Assembly (NCBI RefSeq): GCF_018917865.1
Contig: NZ_JAHLPM010000009.1
Location: forward strand, 62,001-126,000
From: Tissierella simiarum
GTDB lineage: Bacteria; Bacillota; Clostridia; Tissierellales; Tissierellaceae
Reading direction: 5' to 3'
Length of the DNA stretch: 64,000 nucleotides
The notes beneath the pieces were generated by a model. The model had not been told where the DNA came from. It searched no databases and saw only the letters and a program-made list of their open reading frames with translations. Shown one piece after another: positions 29,510-39,164 of this stretch. Every line of letters begins with the position of its first letter. Position 1 is the stretch's first letter. Made by a program: the position numbers and the translations under genes.

Positions 29510-30136
29510 TTACTTTTTAACCGTTTGTCTTATAGTCACTAATCCACCTTTTGGTCCTGGAATAGCTCCTTTAATAAGTATTAAATTCTTTTCTACATCT
29601 ACTCTAACTACTTGAAGGTTTTGAACCGTTACTCGTTCATTACCCATTCTTCCAGCCATTTTATGACCTTTGAAAACTCTTCCAGGATAAGTTCCTGCTG
29701 ACATACCACCTGGTGCTCTATGGAATTTTGAACCGTGAGTTTCTCTTCCTCTACCAAATCCATGTCTTTTAATAACACCTTGAGTTCCTTTACCTTTTGA
29801 AGTACCAGTTACGTCTATCATATCTCCTTGAGCGAATACATCCACTTTAATTTCTTGACCTATTTGGAATTCATCAGGATTTTCTACTGAAAATTCTTTT
29901 AAATATTTTTTATACTCAACATTAGCTTTGTCAAAATGTCCCTTTAAAGGTTTGTTAATTTTATGTTCTTTAATGTTAACAAATCCAACTTGGATTGAAT
30001 TATATCCGTCACTTTCAACAGTTTTCTTTTGAACCACTACTAATGGTCCAGCTTCAACTACTGTTACTGGAACAACACTACCATCTTCTTGGAAAATTTG
30101 AGTCATTCCTACTTTTTTACCTATCATATTTTTCAT
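29510..30136 (-). CDS. rplC: Ribosomal protein L3 (uL3)
   Basis: 208 residues. [30 protein letters not shown] start, the [20 protein letters not shown] core and the [20 protein letters not shown] loop that approaches the peptidyl transferase centre. It is an assembly-initiating 50S protein, 55 bp after rpsJ. Confidence 0.98.
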   Translation of the reverse strand: MKNMIGKKVGMTQIFQEDGSVVPVTVVEAGPLVVVQKKTVESDGYNSIQVGFVNIKEHKINKPLKGHFDKANVEYKKYLKEFSVENPDEFQIGQEIKVDVFAQGDMIDVTGTSKGKGTQGVIKRHGFGRGRETHGSKFHRAPGGMSAGTYPGRVFKGHKMAGRMGNERVTVQNLQVVRVDVEKNLILIKGAIPGPKGGLVTIRQTVKK

Positions 30137-30191
30137 TGTTACACCTCCTATTGTCTTACAGCGGATTACACCTGGTAATCATACTAAGAAA

Positions 30192-30509
30192 TTATAGCTT
30201 TATCTCAATATCAACACCGGCTGGTAAATTCAATTTCATAAGTGAATCTACAGTTTTTTGGTTTGGGTTAAGGATGTCAATTAATCTCTTGTGTGTTCTT
30301 TGTTCAAATTGTTCTCTTGAATCCTTATATTTGTGAACAGCTCTAAGTATAGTAATGATTTCTTTTTCTGTTGGTAGAGGCACTGGACCAGATACAGTAG
30401 CACCTGTTCTCTTTGCAGTTTCAACAATTCTTTGAGCTGATGAGTCTAAAAGCTCATGATCATAAGCCTTTAACCTAATTCTTATTTTTTGTTTACCATT
30501 GTTTGACAT
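30192..30509 (-). CDS. rpsJ: Ribosomal protein S10 / transcription factor NusE (uS10)
   Basis: 105 residues. [21 protein letters not shown] start and the [30 protein letters not shown] loop region (residues 46-75). Besides its 30S role it pairs with NusB and NusG in antitermination and transcription-translation coupling. It is the first gene of the S10 cluster, with its own promoter and a leader of about 200 nt. Confidence 0.98.
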   Translation of the reverse strand: MSNNGKQKIRIRLKAYDHELLDSSAQRIVETAKRTGATVSGPVPLPTEKEIITILRAVHKYKDSREQFEQRTHKRLIDILNPNQKTVDSLMKLNLPAGVDIEIKL

Positions 30510-30712
30510 TTAATTCCCTCCTTTTATCGCATGCTGTTATTTTACATGCGACTTGGGGTTGCCGATACACTCTTCCGGGTGTGTTGCTAATTTTTTTTAA
30601 TAAAACACCCTGACAACTCCAGTCGCCCGATTTTGAATCGGACATTCTCAGCAAAAATTCCCTGTTTAAAACAGCCACCTTTTGCATCATCGCAATGTCT
30701 TAAATTAAACAC
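30510..30712 (-). promoter_or_regulatory. Structured 5' leader of the S10 operon
   Basis: This is most of the 334-bp gap between tuf and rpsJ. Paired arms seen: 30551-30561 with 30614-30624 (long outer stem, one bulge and one mismatch), 30577-30582 with 30605-30610 (GGGTGT/ACACCC), CCGATT/AATCGG at 30627-30641, and a perfect 7-bp TCGCATG/CATGCGA (30527-30533, 30545-30551) just before the AGGAGGG ribosome binding site. The last hairpin abuts the outer stem, so they may compete. It could be an autogenous r-protein control site; the ligand is unknown. Confidence 0.6.
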
Positions 30713-30718
30713 TACTAT

Positions 30719-30747
30719 ATTTTATAGCAGACTGAAGAAAAACTCAA
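30719..30747 (-). promoter_or_regulatory. Promoter of the S10 operon
   Basis: Minus-strand TTGAGT (30742-30747), 17-bp spacer and TAAAAT (30719-30724). An overlapping extended -10 (TGCTATAAA) is an alternative register. Confidence 0.65.
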
Positions 30748-30797
30748 GTCTTTTTTTCATTAAACCTAAGTTTTTTCATATATTTTATTTTTTTATA

Positions 30798-30833
30798 GAT
30801 ATTAAAAGAAGGGAGACCCCTTCTTTTAATATC
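30798..30833 (-). terminator. Terminator after the first tuf gene
   Basis: A perfect 16-bp palindromic stem, GATATTAAAAGAAGGG pairing with its complement around a 4-nt loop, 10 bp after the tuf stop. The core GAAGGG/CCCTTC is followed by TTTT that pairs with an A run, the usual bidirectional terminator form. Confidence 0.8.
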
Positions 30834-30836
30834 TTA

Positions 30837-32059
30837 TTTTTTATTACTTAATAACTTTAGTTACAACTCCAGCTCCTACTGTTCTACCACCTTCACGAAT
30901 AGCAAATCTTAATCCTTCTTCCATTGCTATTGGTGTAATTAGTTCAATTGTAAATTTAGCGTTATCTCCTGGCATTACCATTTCTACGCCTTCATCTAAT
31001 TGAATATCTCCTGTTACGTCTGTTGTTCTGAAATAAAATTGTGGTCTGTATCCGTTAAAGAATGGAGTATGTCTTCCACCTTCTTCTTTTGTTAATACGT
31101 ATACTTCTGATTCAAATTTTGTATGTGGTGTTATACTCTTTGGTTTAGATAATACTTGACCTCTTTCGATTTCTGATCTTTGTACTCCTCTTAATAACGC
31201 TCCTATGTTGTCTCCTGCTTGAGCTTCGTCTAGTAGCTTTCTAAACATTTCTACTCCTGTTACTACTATTTGTCTGGATTCTTCTGATAATCCTACAATT
31301 TCTACTGTGTCTCCAGTCTTTACTACTCCTCTTTCTACTCTTCCTGTTGCTACTGTTCCTCTTCCTGTTATACTGAATACGTCTTCTACTGGCATTAGGA
31401 ATGGTTTATCTGTTGCTCTTTCTGGTTGTGGAATGTATGCATCTACTTCTTCCATTAATTTAACAATTTTGTCTCCCCATGGTCCGTCTGGTTCTTCTAT
31501 TGCTTTTAATGCTGATCCTACTACGATTGGTGTGTTGTCTCCATCAAATTCATATTCGGATAGTAATTCTCTTACTTCCATTTCTACTAATTCGATTAAT
31601 TCTTCATCATCTACCATATCTGCTTTATTTAAGAATACCGCTATCTTTGGTACTCCTACTTGTCTTGATAATAATATATGTTCTCTTGTTTGTGGCATTG
31701 GACCGTCTGCTGCTGATACTACTAAAATAGCTCCGTCCATTTGTGCTGCTCCCGTTATCATGTTCTTAACGTAGTCAGCATGGCCTGGACAGTCTACGTG
31801 TGCATAGTGACGGTTTGCTGTTTCATATTCTACGTGAGATGTAGATATTGTTATTCCTCTTTCTCTTTCTTCTGGAGCTTTGTCTATGTTGTCATAGCTT
31901 ATTGCTTCTCCTGAACCAAATCTTTTGTTTAATACCATTGTAATTGCTGCTGTTAATGTTGTTTTACCATGGTCAACGTGGCCTATTGTTCCTATATTTA
32001 CGTGTGGTTTGTTTCTTTCAAATTTTGCCTTTGCCATTTTCTTACTCCTCCTTAATTAA
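30837..32059. repeat. 1.2-kb near-identical repeat, copy 1 (tuf)
   Basis: Direct repeat of 46761-47983, covering the whole tuf gene plus its ribosome binding site and about 7 bp after the stop. Reading the two copies side by side I see about a dozen single-base differences, almost all synonymous. Confidence 0.9.
30844..32037 (-). CDS. tuf: Elongation factor Tu, copy in the str operon
   Basis: 397 residues. G-domain motifs GHVDHGKT (residues 19-26), DCPGHADY and NKADMVD are intact. It delivers aminoacyl-tRNA to the ribosome. It differs from the copy at 46768 by a single residue (Ile here, Val there, in [12 protein letters not shown]). It follows fusA by 26 bp as the last gene of the str operon and is closed by a strong terminator. 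Near-identity with the second copy indicates gene conversion. Confidence 0.98.
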   Translation of the reverse strand: MAKAKFERNKPHVNIGTIGHVDHGKTTLTAAITMVLNKRFGSGEAISYDNIDKAPEERERGITISTSHVEYETANRHYAHVDCPGHADYVKNMITGAAQMDGAILVVSAADGPMPQTREHILLSRQVGVPKIAVFLNKADMVDDEELIELVEMEVRELLSEYEFDGDNTPIVVGSALKAIEEPDGPWGDKIVKLMEEVDAYIPQPERATDKPFLMPVEDVFSITGRGTVATGRVERGVVKTGDTVEIVGLSEESRQIVVTGVEMFRKLLDEAQAGDNIGALLRGVQRSEIERGQVLSKPKSITPHTKFESEVYVLTKEEGGRHTPFFNGYRPQFYFRTTDVTGDIQLDEGVEMVMPGDNAKFTIELITPIAMEEGLRFAIREGGRTVGAGVVTKVIK

Positions 32060-32063
32060 GAAA

Positions 32064-34133
32064 TTATTTATTACCTATTACTTTTTCTGCAATACTATTT
32101 GGCACTTGTTCATAGTGATCAAATTGCATTGAATAAACTGCTCTACCTTGAGTGTTAGAACGAAGATCTGTAGCATATCCAAACATTTGTGCTAGAGGCA
32201 CAAATCCTCTTATTACTTGAACACCATTTCTTGGTTCCATTCCTTCTATTCTACCACGTCTTGAGTTAATATCTCCTATTACATCACCCATATATTCTTC
32301 AGGTGTAGTAACTTCAACTTTCATCATTGGCTCTAAAAGTACTGGCTTCGCTTTAGCTATAGCCTCTTTAATAGCCATAGATCCAGCAATCTTAAATGCC
32401 ATTTCTGAAGAGTCTACATCATGGTATGATCCATCATACAAGGTTACCTTTACATCCAATACTGGATATCCACCTAAAATACCTGCTTCCATAGCTTCTT
32501 GAATTCCGTTATCTACAGCTGGAATATATTCTTTTGGAATAGCTCCTCCTACTATAGCATTAACAAATTCATATCCTTTACCTGGCTCTTGTGGTTCAAT
32601 CTTAATCTTAACATGACCATATTGTCCACGACCACCAGATTGTCTTGCATATTTTGTATCTGCTTCAGCTGGTGCTGTAATAGATTCTTTATACGCTACT
32701 TGTGGACTACCTACATTGGCTTCTACTTTAAATTCTCTCAATAGTCTATCTACTATTATCTCTAAGTGAAGTTCACCCATACCTGCTATTATTGTTTGAC
32801 CAGTTTCGTCATCAGTATATGTCTTAAATGTAGGATCTTCTTCAGCAAGTTTAATTAAAGCAGTACTCATTTTATCTTGTGATGCTTTTGTTTTAGGCTC
32901 TATCGCTACACGAATAACTGGCTCTGGGAACTCCATAGTTTCTAATACTATCGGATTATCATCACCACATAAAGTATCTCCTGTAGATGTATCTTTTAAT
33001 CCAACAGCAGCAGCAATATCCCCTGCAAACACCTCATCAACATCTTCTCTCTTATTAGCATGCATTAAAAGAATTCTACCTATTCTTTCTTTTTTACCTT
33101 TAGTAGAGTTTAATACATAAGACCCTGACTTAAGGCTTCCAGAATATACTCTGAAATATGCAAGCTTTCCAACATATGGATCTGTTACAATTTTGAAAGC
33201 TAATGCAGAGAATGGTTCATCATCAGATGATATTCTTTCTTCTTCTTCATCCGTTTTATTACTAATACCTTTTACTGGAGGTATATCTATCGGAGAAGGT
33301 AAATAATCTATTATTGCATCTAATAGTGGTTGAACTCCTCTGTTCTTATAAGAAGAACCACATAAAACAGGAGTTATAGCTACCTTTGTAGCAGCAACTC
33401 TAATAGCTTTTTTGATTTCTTCAGAAGTTACTTCTTCACCTTCTAAATATTTCATCATTAAGTCTTCATCATGTTCAGCTAAACTTTCAAGTAATTTTTC
33501 TCTATATTCATTTGCCAAATCTACCATATCAGCTGGTATATCAGTTATCTCAAGGTTTTCACCAAGATCATCTTTGTATATTCTGGCATTCATGTTTACC
33601 AAGTCAATTACTCCCATAAAGTTGTCTTCTTTTCCTATTGGTAATTGTATGGGGACTGGGTTGGCTTTAAGTCTATCTTCAATCATTTCTATAACTCTAT
33701 AGAAATCAGCTCCAACAATGTCCATTTTATTAACAAAAGCTAGTCTTGGTACATGATATTTATCTGCTTGCCTCCATACTGTTTCAGATTGAGGCTCAAC
33801 TCCTCCTTTAGCACAGAATACAGCTACTGCACCATCTAGGATTCTCAAAGATCTTTCTACTTCAACAGTAAAATCCACGTGTCCTGGTGTATCTATAACG
33901 TTAATTCTATGATCTCTCCACATACAAGTAGTTGCTGCAGATGTAATTGTTATACCTCTCTCTTGCTCTTGCTCCATCCAATCCATTTGGGCTGCCCCTT
34001 CATGGGTCTCGCCTAGTTTGTGTATTTTTCCAGTATAAAACAATATTCTCTCTGTGGTGGTTGTTTTTCCTGCATCTATATGAGCCATTATGCCTATGTT
34101 TCTAGTGTTCTCTAGTGAAATTTGTCTTGGCAC
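32064..34133 (-). CDS. fusA: Elongation factor G
   Basis: 689 residues from a GTG start at 34133. GGAGG lies 7 bp upstream and the product then begins with the canonical (M)[24 protein letters not shown]; a 13-residue extension in the longer frame is rejected. G1 [10 protein letters not shown]3 DTPGHVDF and G4 NKMD are visible. It catalyses translocation and, with RRF, recycling. It lies between rpsG (54 bp) and tuf (26 bp). Confidence 0.98.
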   Translation of the reverse strand: MPRQISLENTRNIGIMAHIDAGKTTTTERILFYTGKIHKLGETHEGAAQMDWMEQEQERGITITSAATTCMWRDHRINVIDTPGHVDFTVEVERSLRILDGAVAVFCAKGGVEPQSETVWRQADKYHVPRLAFVNKMDIVGADFYRVIEMIEDRLKANPVPIQLPIGKEDNFMGVIDLVNMNARIYKDDLGENLEITDIPADMVDLANEYREKLLESLAEHDEDLMMKYLEGEEVTSEEIKKAIRVAATKVAITPVLCGSSYKNRGVQPLLDAIIDYLPSPIDIPPVKGISNKTDEEEERISSDDEPFSALAFKIVTDPYVGKLAYFRVYSGSLKSGSYVLNSTKGKKERIGRILLMHANKREDVDEVFAGDIAAAVGLKDTSTGDTLCGDDNPIVLETMEFPEPVIRVAIEPKTKASQDKMSTALIKLAEEDPTFKTYTDDETGQTIIAGMGELHLEIIVDRLLREFKVEANVGSPQVAYKESITAPAEADTKYARQSGGRGQYGHVKIKIEPQEPGKGYEFVNAIVGGAIPKEYIPAVDNGIQEAMEAGILGGYPVLDVKVTLYDGSYHDVDSSEMAFKIAGSMAIKEAIAKAKPVLLEPMMKVEVTTPEEYMGDVIGDINSRRGRIEGMEPRNGVQVIRGFVPLAQMFGYATDLRSNTQGRAVYSMQFDHYEQVPNSIAEKVIGNK

Positions 34134-34187
34134 AATTTTTCCTCCTTCCTGATTCTGCGTCCCCCTCCACACATTAAAAACGATAGT

Positions 34188-34658
34188 CTACCATCTGTAG
34201 TGTGCGAATGCCTTATTTGCTTCTGCCATCTTATGAGTATCTTCTTTCTTCTTAACAGATGATCCCATTCCATTGGCAGCATCTAAAATTTCTTTTGCTA
34301 ATCTTTCAACCATAGTTTTTTCGCCTCTTTGTCTTGTGTAATTAATAAGCCAACGAAGCCCTAAAGTTTCTCTTCTGTCTGGTCTAACTTCAACTGGTAC
34401 TTGATAAGTTGCTCCACCAATACGTCTTGCTTTAACTTCTAATACAGGCATGATATTGTTCATAGCTTTATAGAATACTTCTAACGGATCTTCGTTTGTT
34501 TTTTCTTTAATGTAATCGAAAGCTCCATAAACTATGTTTTGAGCAATACCTTTCTTACCATCAAGCATTACATTATTAATCAGTTTAGTTACTACCATAT
34601 CGCCATATATTGGGTCTGGCATAACTTCTCTTTTTGCTATATGTCCTTTTCTTGGCAC
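34188..34658 (-). CDS. rpsG: Ribosomal protein S7 (uS7)
   Basis: 156 residues from a GTG start at 34658, after GGAGGGAAGTAAA. The longer frame adds 24 residues absent from the family and runs through the structured rpsL-rpsG spacer. [18 protein letters not shown] and [20 protein letters not shown] are S7 signatures. S7 organises the 30S head and, in E. coli, represses its own operon via the rpsL-rpsG spacer. Confidence 0.98.
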   Translation of the reverse strand: MPRKGHIAKREVMPDPIYGDMVVTKLINNVMLDGKKGIAQNIVYGAFDYIKEKTNEDPLEVFYKAMNNIMPVLEVKARRIGGATYQVPVEVRPDRRETLGLRWLINYTRQRGEKTMVERLAKEILDAANGMGSSVKKKEDTHKMAEANKAFAHYRW

Positions 34659-34719
34659 TTTACTTCCCTCCTTAACTATATAGAGTAGATTCATTGGTAC
34701 TCGGCAAACTAAATTACCG

Positions 34720-34779
34720 TTGTGCGCCAAAATGCATCTATATATTCAAACGGGGTTAAACCCTGCATTTTAAGCACAA
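34720..34779 (-). promoter_or_regulatory. rpsL-rpsG intercistronic RNA structure, candidate S7 operator
   Basis: In the 121-bp spacer, TTGTGC/GCACAA (34774-34779 with 34720-34725) and AAAATGCA/TGCATTTT (34764-34771 with 34729-34736) stack across an asymmetric internal loop, with a small GGG/CCC hairpin inside. The stem begins at the base next to the rpsL stop. Its position equals that of the E. coli S7 repressor site; function here is inferred. Confidence 0.55.
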
Positions 34780-35196
34780 TTATTTTTTCTTAGGTTTCTT
34801 TGCACCATATTTTGATCTGCTTTGCATTCTTTTATCAACGCCAGCAGCATCCAAGGTACCTCTAACAATATGGTATCTAACACCTGGAAGGTCTTTAACT
34901 CTACCACCTCTTATCAGAACAACACTATGCTCTTGTAGGTTGTGTCCAATTCCAGGAATATATGCAGCTACTTCAATACCGTTAGTAAGTCTTACCCTAG
35001 CAACCTTTCTTAAAGCTGAGTTAGGTTTTTTAGGTGTAACTGTTCTAACTGCTACACAAACTCCTCTTTTTTGTGGTGAGTTTACAGTAGTTTCCTTCTT
35101 TTTTAGTGAGTTAAAGTTAACTCCTAAAGCTGGTGACTTTGATTTGTAAACAACTTTTTCCCTGCCTTTTCTGATTAATTGGTTAATGGTTGGCAT
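34780..35196 (-). CDS. rpsL: Ribosomal protein S12 (uS12)
   Basis: 138 residues from the ATG at 35196 ([14 protein letters not shown]), 7 bp after GGAGG; a TTG one codon upstream is rejected. The decoding loops [17 protein letters not shown] and [17 protein letters not shown] carry the lysines whose change gives streptomycin resistance, and both are wild type. It is the first gene of the str group and follows the L7Ae-like gene by 27 bp. Confidence 0.98.
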   Translation of the reverse strand: MPTINQLIRKGREKVVYKSKSPALGVNFNSLKKKETTVNSPQKRGVCVAVRTVTPKKPNSALRKVARVRLTNGIEVAAYIPGIGHNLQEHSVVLIRGGRVKDLPGVRYHIVRGTLDAAGVDKRMQSRSKYGAKKPKKK

Positions 35197-35223
35197 CAAG
35201 GCACCTCCTTCTATTTTTTAATA

Positions 35224-35466
35224 TTATTTTAATAATGCAGCAGTTGCCGCATTAACGTCAATACCACAAGCATCTCCAAGTTTTTTCATAGTTTCTATAT
35301 AAATAACTTGAATTTGCTTTTCATTACAAATTCCTATTATATCATCTACAACTTTGTTTTCTGCATCCCTTGCTATAAATACTGCTTCAACATTGTTTAA
35401 GTTTAATGCTCTTTTAACTTGTTTAGTACCAACAATTTTATTGCCACTGTTAAGCTTAGAAAGCAT
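35224..35466 (-). CDS. rplGB: L7Ae-family K-turn RNA-binding protein (YbxF/RplGB-like)
   Basis: 80 residues from the ATG at 35466, with GGAGGAGG 7 bp upstream; the longer frame would include that ribosome binding site. NNVEAVFIARDAENKVVDDI and the closing ACGIDVNAATAALL match the L7Ae fold that binds kink-turns. It has the usual Firmicute place between rpoC and rpsL. The bacterial role is unclear. Confidence 0.93.
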   Translation of the reverse strand: MLSKLNSGNKIVGTKQVKRALNLNNVEAVFIARDAENKVVDDIIGICNEKQIQVIYIETMKKLGDACGIDVNAATAALLK

Positions 35467-35493
35467 AAAGTTTCCTCCTCCTTTAAACATTTT

Positions 35494-35528
35494 AAAGATT
35501 ATGTGGACATTTAGCCCACATAATCTTT
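35494..35528 (-). other. Perfect 13-bp hairpin between rpoC and the L7Ae-like gene
   Basis: AAAGATTATGTGG (35494-35506) pairs fully with CCACATAATCTTT (35516-35528), loop of 9. It is followed by A-rich rather than T-rich sequence on the minus strand, so it may be an attenuator or processing site that lowers str expression relative to rpoBC, not a full terminator. Confidence 0.6.
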
Positions 35529-35576
35529 ATGTCATCAAGAGTCCACTTCCAATTTACACACTCATTTATTTTATCA

Positions 35577-38500
35577 TCAGTTATTTTCACTGTCAACATA
35601 ATTTTCTTCAGACAGTTCTATATCTTCTTCATCTTCCTCATTTTCTATTAAAATATTCACATTCTTATATCTTTTCATTCCTGTTCCTGCAGGAATTAAC
35701 TTACCAATAATAACATTTTCTTTTAATCCTAGCAGGTGATCCTCTTTACCCTTAATTGCAGCATCTGTAAGAACTCTAGTAGTTTCTTGGAAAGATGCAG
35801 CCGATAAGAATGATTCAGTAGCTAAAGAAGCTTTGGTTATTCCCAATAGAGTTTTTCTTCCAACCGCTGGCTTTCCACCATTTTCCACTGCTTCTTTATT
35901 AGCTTCATCAAATTCATAACTACTTACTAGGCTTCCAGGCAACATATCTGTATCTCCTGCTTCTTCTATCTTAACCTTGCTTAACATTTGTTTTACTATT
36001 ATTTCAATGTGCTTATCGTTAATATCTACACCTTGAAGCCTGTAAACTCTTTGCACTTCTTTTACTAGATAATTTTGGACTCCTTGAATTCCTTTAATCT
36101 TTAATATATCATGAGGATTTACTGATCCGTCTGTAATTTCATCTCCAGCCTCAACTGCATCTCCAGGTTTTACCTTCAATCTTGATCCATAAACTATAGT
36201 GTAGGTTCCAGTTTCTCCATCAGGACTTGTAACTACAACTTCTTTTTTTCTCTTAGTTTCATTAATGCTAACTACACCTGATATTTCAGAAATTACAGCT
36301 AACCCTTTTGGTTTTCTTGCTTCAAATAATTCTTCAACCCTAGGTAAACCTTGGGTAATATCGGCACCCGCTACTCCACCTGTATGGAATGTACGCATAG
36401 TAAGTTGGGTTCCTGGTTCCCCTATAGATTGAGCGGCAATAATACCTACTGCTTCTCCAATACTAACAGGATCTCCATTAGCAAGGTTCCTACCATAACA
36501 ATGAGCGCATACTCCAAATTTGGTTTTACAACCTAATACAGATCTAACCTTCACTTCTTGAATACCAGCTTCTTCAACAGCCTCTGACATATCTTCCGAA
36601 ATCATTTCATTCTTCTTAACGATTACTTCTCCCGTTTTAGGATGTACTATATCTTCAAAGGAATATCTTCCAGCTATTCTATCTTTTAAATCTTCTATTA
36701 CTTCTCTGCCGTCTTTAAAGGCTTTAACTAATAAATATTGATCTGTATCACAATCTATTTCCCTAACAATAACGTCTTGACTAACGTCAACCAATCTTCT
36801 AGTTAGATATCCTGAGTCAGCAGTTCTTAAAGCTGTATCTGCTAGCCCTTTTCTAGAACCATGGGTAGAAATAAAGAATTCTAATACACTTAAGCCTTCT
36901 CTAAAGTTAGATTTAATAGGTATTTCAATAGTCTTACCCGAAGCACTTGCCATAAGCCCCCTCATACCTGCAAGCTGTCTAATTTGGTTTTTACTACCTC
37001 TCGCCCCAGAATGAGCCATAATGTATATATTGTTCATAGTATCTAAACTATCCATTAAAGCATCTGTTACATTTTCAGTAGTCCTATTCCAAATTTCAAT
37101 TACCTTCTCATATCTTTCTTCATCAGATATAAGTCCTCTTCGGTATGATTTTTCAAATTTATCAACTTCTTCTTCTGCTTTAGCTAGTAGTTCTCCTTTA
37201 TCATCAGGTACAATAATATCTCCCATTGAGACCGTAATAGCACCAATTGTTGAATAATGGAAACCTGTTTCTTTAATATGGTCTAATACTGTTGCAGTAA
37301 CTGTATTCCCATGTTTTCTATAACATTTCTCAATAATATCTCCTAAAGCTTTTTTATCTACTAATCTGTCTACTTCTAAAGAGTATTTATCCTTAGACCT
37401 ATCTATGAAACCTAAGTCTTGTGGTATATTTTCATTTAGTATAAATCTACCTACAGTACTCTCTACTAATTTACCTTTATCTTCTTCATCTAATCTCATT
37501 CTAACTTTTACTCTAGCATGGATTCCTACTGCTCCAGTATAATAAGCATGGAGCATTTCATCAAAATCCTTAAACACTTTTCCTTCTCCAATTTCTCCAG
37601 GTCTTTCAACAGTTAAATAATAACTTCCTAGAACCATATCTTGAGTTGGAGTAGTAATAGGCTTACCATCTTTTGGTGCTAAAATATTGTTAATTGATAA
37701 CATCAAAAGTCTTGCTTCTGCTTGTGCTTCTGTAGATAAAGGTACGTGAACAGCCATTTGGTCTCCATCAAAGTCTGCATTATAAGCTGTACACACTAGT
37801 GGATGAAGTTTTATAGCCTTTCCTTCTACTAAAACTGGTTCAAAAGCTTGAATTCCTAGTCTATGAAGAGTAGGAGCTCTATTCAATAGTACAGGATGAT
37901 CTTTTATAACAGCATCTAAAACATCCCACACTTGAGGTTTTACCCTTTCAACCATTCTTTTAGCACTCTTTATATTGTGAGCATGACCTTCTTCTACCAG
38001 CTTTTTCATAACAAATGGCTTAAATAGCTCTAATGCCATTTTTTTAGGAAGACCACATTGATAGAATTTAAGTTCTGGACCAACTACTATTACAGAACGA
38101 CCTGAATAGTCAACTCTCTTACCAAGTAAGTTTTGTCTAAACCTACCTTGCTTACCTTTAAGCATATCCGATAGAGATTTTAATGGTCTATTACCAGGAC
38201 CAGTAACAGGTCTACCTCTACGCCCATTATCTATCAATGCATCTACAGCCTCTTGAAGCATCCTTTTTTCATTTCTCACTATTATATCTGGTGCACCTAA
38301 ATCTAGCAATCTCTTAAGTCTATTATTTCTATTGATAACCCTTCTATAAAGATCATTTAAATCTGAAGTAGCAAACCTACCTCCATCCAACTGAACCATT
38401 GGTCTTAAATCTGGTGGTATTACTGGTATAACATCTAATATCATCCATTCTGGTTTATTTCCAGACTTTCTAAAAGCTTCAACTACTTCAAGCCTTCTGA

Positions 38501-39119
38501 TTATCCTCACCTTTTTTTGTCCAGAAGCATCCCTAAGTTGACTCCTCAGATCTTTGCCTTCTTTTTCTAAGTCAATTTTTTCTAATAATGCTTCAATAGC
38601 TTCAGCACCCATCATAGCCTTAAACCTATTTTGATATTTATCATAAGCTTCTCTAAATTCAGGTTCAGATAATAATTGTTTCTCATATAGAGGCGTATCT
38701 CCTCCATCCACCACTATATAAGAGGCAAAGTACAATACTTTTTCTAAAGCTCTAGGTGACATATCAAGCATAAGCCCCATTCTACTCGGAATACCTTTAA
38801 AGTACCAAATATGAGATACAGGAGCTGCTAATTCAATATGCCCCATTCTTTCTCTACGAACTTTAGATTTAGTTACTTCTACTCCACATCTATCACATAC
38901 TACACCTTTATATCTTACTCTTTTATACTTCCCACAATGACATTCCCAGTCCTTTGTAGGTCCAAATATTTTTTCACAAAAAAGCCCTTCTTTTTCTGGT
39001 TTTAATGTTCTGTAGTTTATAGTTTCCGGTTTTTTAACTTCTCCCTTAGACCATTGTCTAATTTTTTCAGGAGACGCCAGACCAATCTTTATTGAATCAA
39101 ATGTATTTAATTCAAACAA
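35577..39119 (-). CDS. rpoC: RNA polymerase beta' subunit
   Basis: 1180 residues from a TTG start after GGAGAGAAAGCTCC. The N-terminal zinc ribbon ([10 protein letters not shown] ... [10 protein letters not shown]), the catalytic [10 protein letters not shown] near residue 450 with three Mg-binding aspartates, the trigger-loop region and the second zinc site ([11 protein letters not shown]) are present. There is no large insertion. The C-terminus is acidic ([16 protein letters not shown]). It lies 45 bp after rpoB. Confidence 0.98.
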   Translation of the reverse strand: MFELNTFDSIKIGLASPEKIRQWSKGEVKKPETINYRTLKPEKEGLFCEKIFGPTKDWECHCGKYKRVRYKGVVCDRCGVEVTKSKVRRERMGHIELAAPVSHIWYFKGIPSRMGLMLDMSPRALEKVLYFASYIVVDGGDTPLYEKQLLSEPEFREAYDKYQNRFKAMMGAEAIEALLEKIDLEKEGKDLRSQLRDASGQKKVRIIRRLEVVEAFRKSGNKPEWMILDVIPVIPPDLRPMVQLDGGRFATSDLNDLYRRVINRNNRLKRLLDLGAPDIIVRNEKRMLQEAVDALIDNGRRGRPVTGPGNRPLKSLSDMLKGKQGRFRQNLLGKRVDYSGRSVIVVGPELKFYQCGLPKKMALELFKPFVMKKLVEEGHAHNIKSAKRMVERVKPQVWDVLDAVIKDHPVLLNRAPTLHRLGIQAFEPVLVEGKAIKLHPLVCTAYNADFDGDQMAVHVPLSTEAQAEARLLMLSINNILAPKDGKPITTPTQDMVLGSYYLTVERPGEIGEGKVFKDFDEMLHAYYTGAVGIHARVKVRMRLDEEDKGKLVESTVGRFILNENIPQDLGFIDRSKDKYSLEVDRLVDKKALGDIIEKCYRKHGNTVTATVLDHIKETGFHYSTIGAITVSMGDIIVPDDKGELLAKAEEEVDKFEKSYRRGLISDEERYEKVIEIWNRTTENVTDALMDSLDTMNNIYIMAHSGARGSKNQIRQLAGMRGLMASASGKTIEIPIKSNFREGLSVLEFFISTHGSRKGLADTALRTADSGYLTRRLVDVSQDVIVREIDCDTDQYLLVKAFKDGREVIEDLKDRIAGRYSFEDIVHPKTGEVIVKKNEMISEDMSEAVEEAGIQEVKVRSVLGCKTKFGVCAHCYGRNLANGDPVSIGEAVGIIAAQSIGEPGTQLTMRTFHTGGVAGADITQGLPRVEELFEARKPKGLAVISEISGVVSINETKRKKEVVVTSPDGETGTYTIVYGSRLKVKPGDAVEAGDEITDGSVNPHDILKIKGIQGVQNYLVKEVQRVYRLQGVDINDKHIEIIVKQMLSKVKIEEAGDTDMLPGSLVSSYEFDEANKEAVENGGKPAVGRKTLLGITKASLATESFLSAASFQETTRVLTDAAIKGKEDHLLGLKENVIIGKLIPAGTGMKRYKNVNILIENEEDEEDIELSEENYVDSENN

Positions 39120-39164
39120 GGAGCTTTCTCTCCTTTCTATAATAAAGTTATATAAATAAACTAA

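Noticed and set aside
30493-30690. 65-codon frame through the S10 leader on the minus strand
   Set aside because: It overlaps the rpsJ start, has no ribosome binding site and its sequence is explained by RNA stems.
31307-31774. 155-residue plus-strand reading frame antisense to tuf, repeated exactly at 47231-47698
   Set aside because: It is duplicated only because tuf is duplicated, has serine/threonine-rich composition typical of antisense frames, and no ribosome binding site.
34134-34172. 13-residue N-terminal extension of EF-G from an upstream ATG
   Set aside because: The GGAGG site and canonical N-terminus support the GTG at 34133; the extension includes the ribosome binding site.
35494-35528. 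Strong terminator after rpoC
   Set aside because: The stem is perfect but an A-rich, not T-rich, stretch follows, so I list it as a hairpin of uncertain role.
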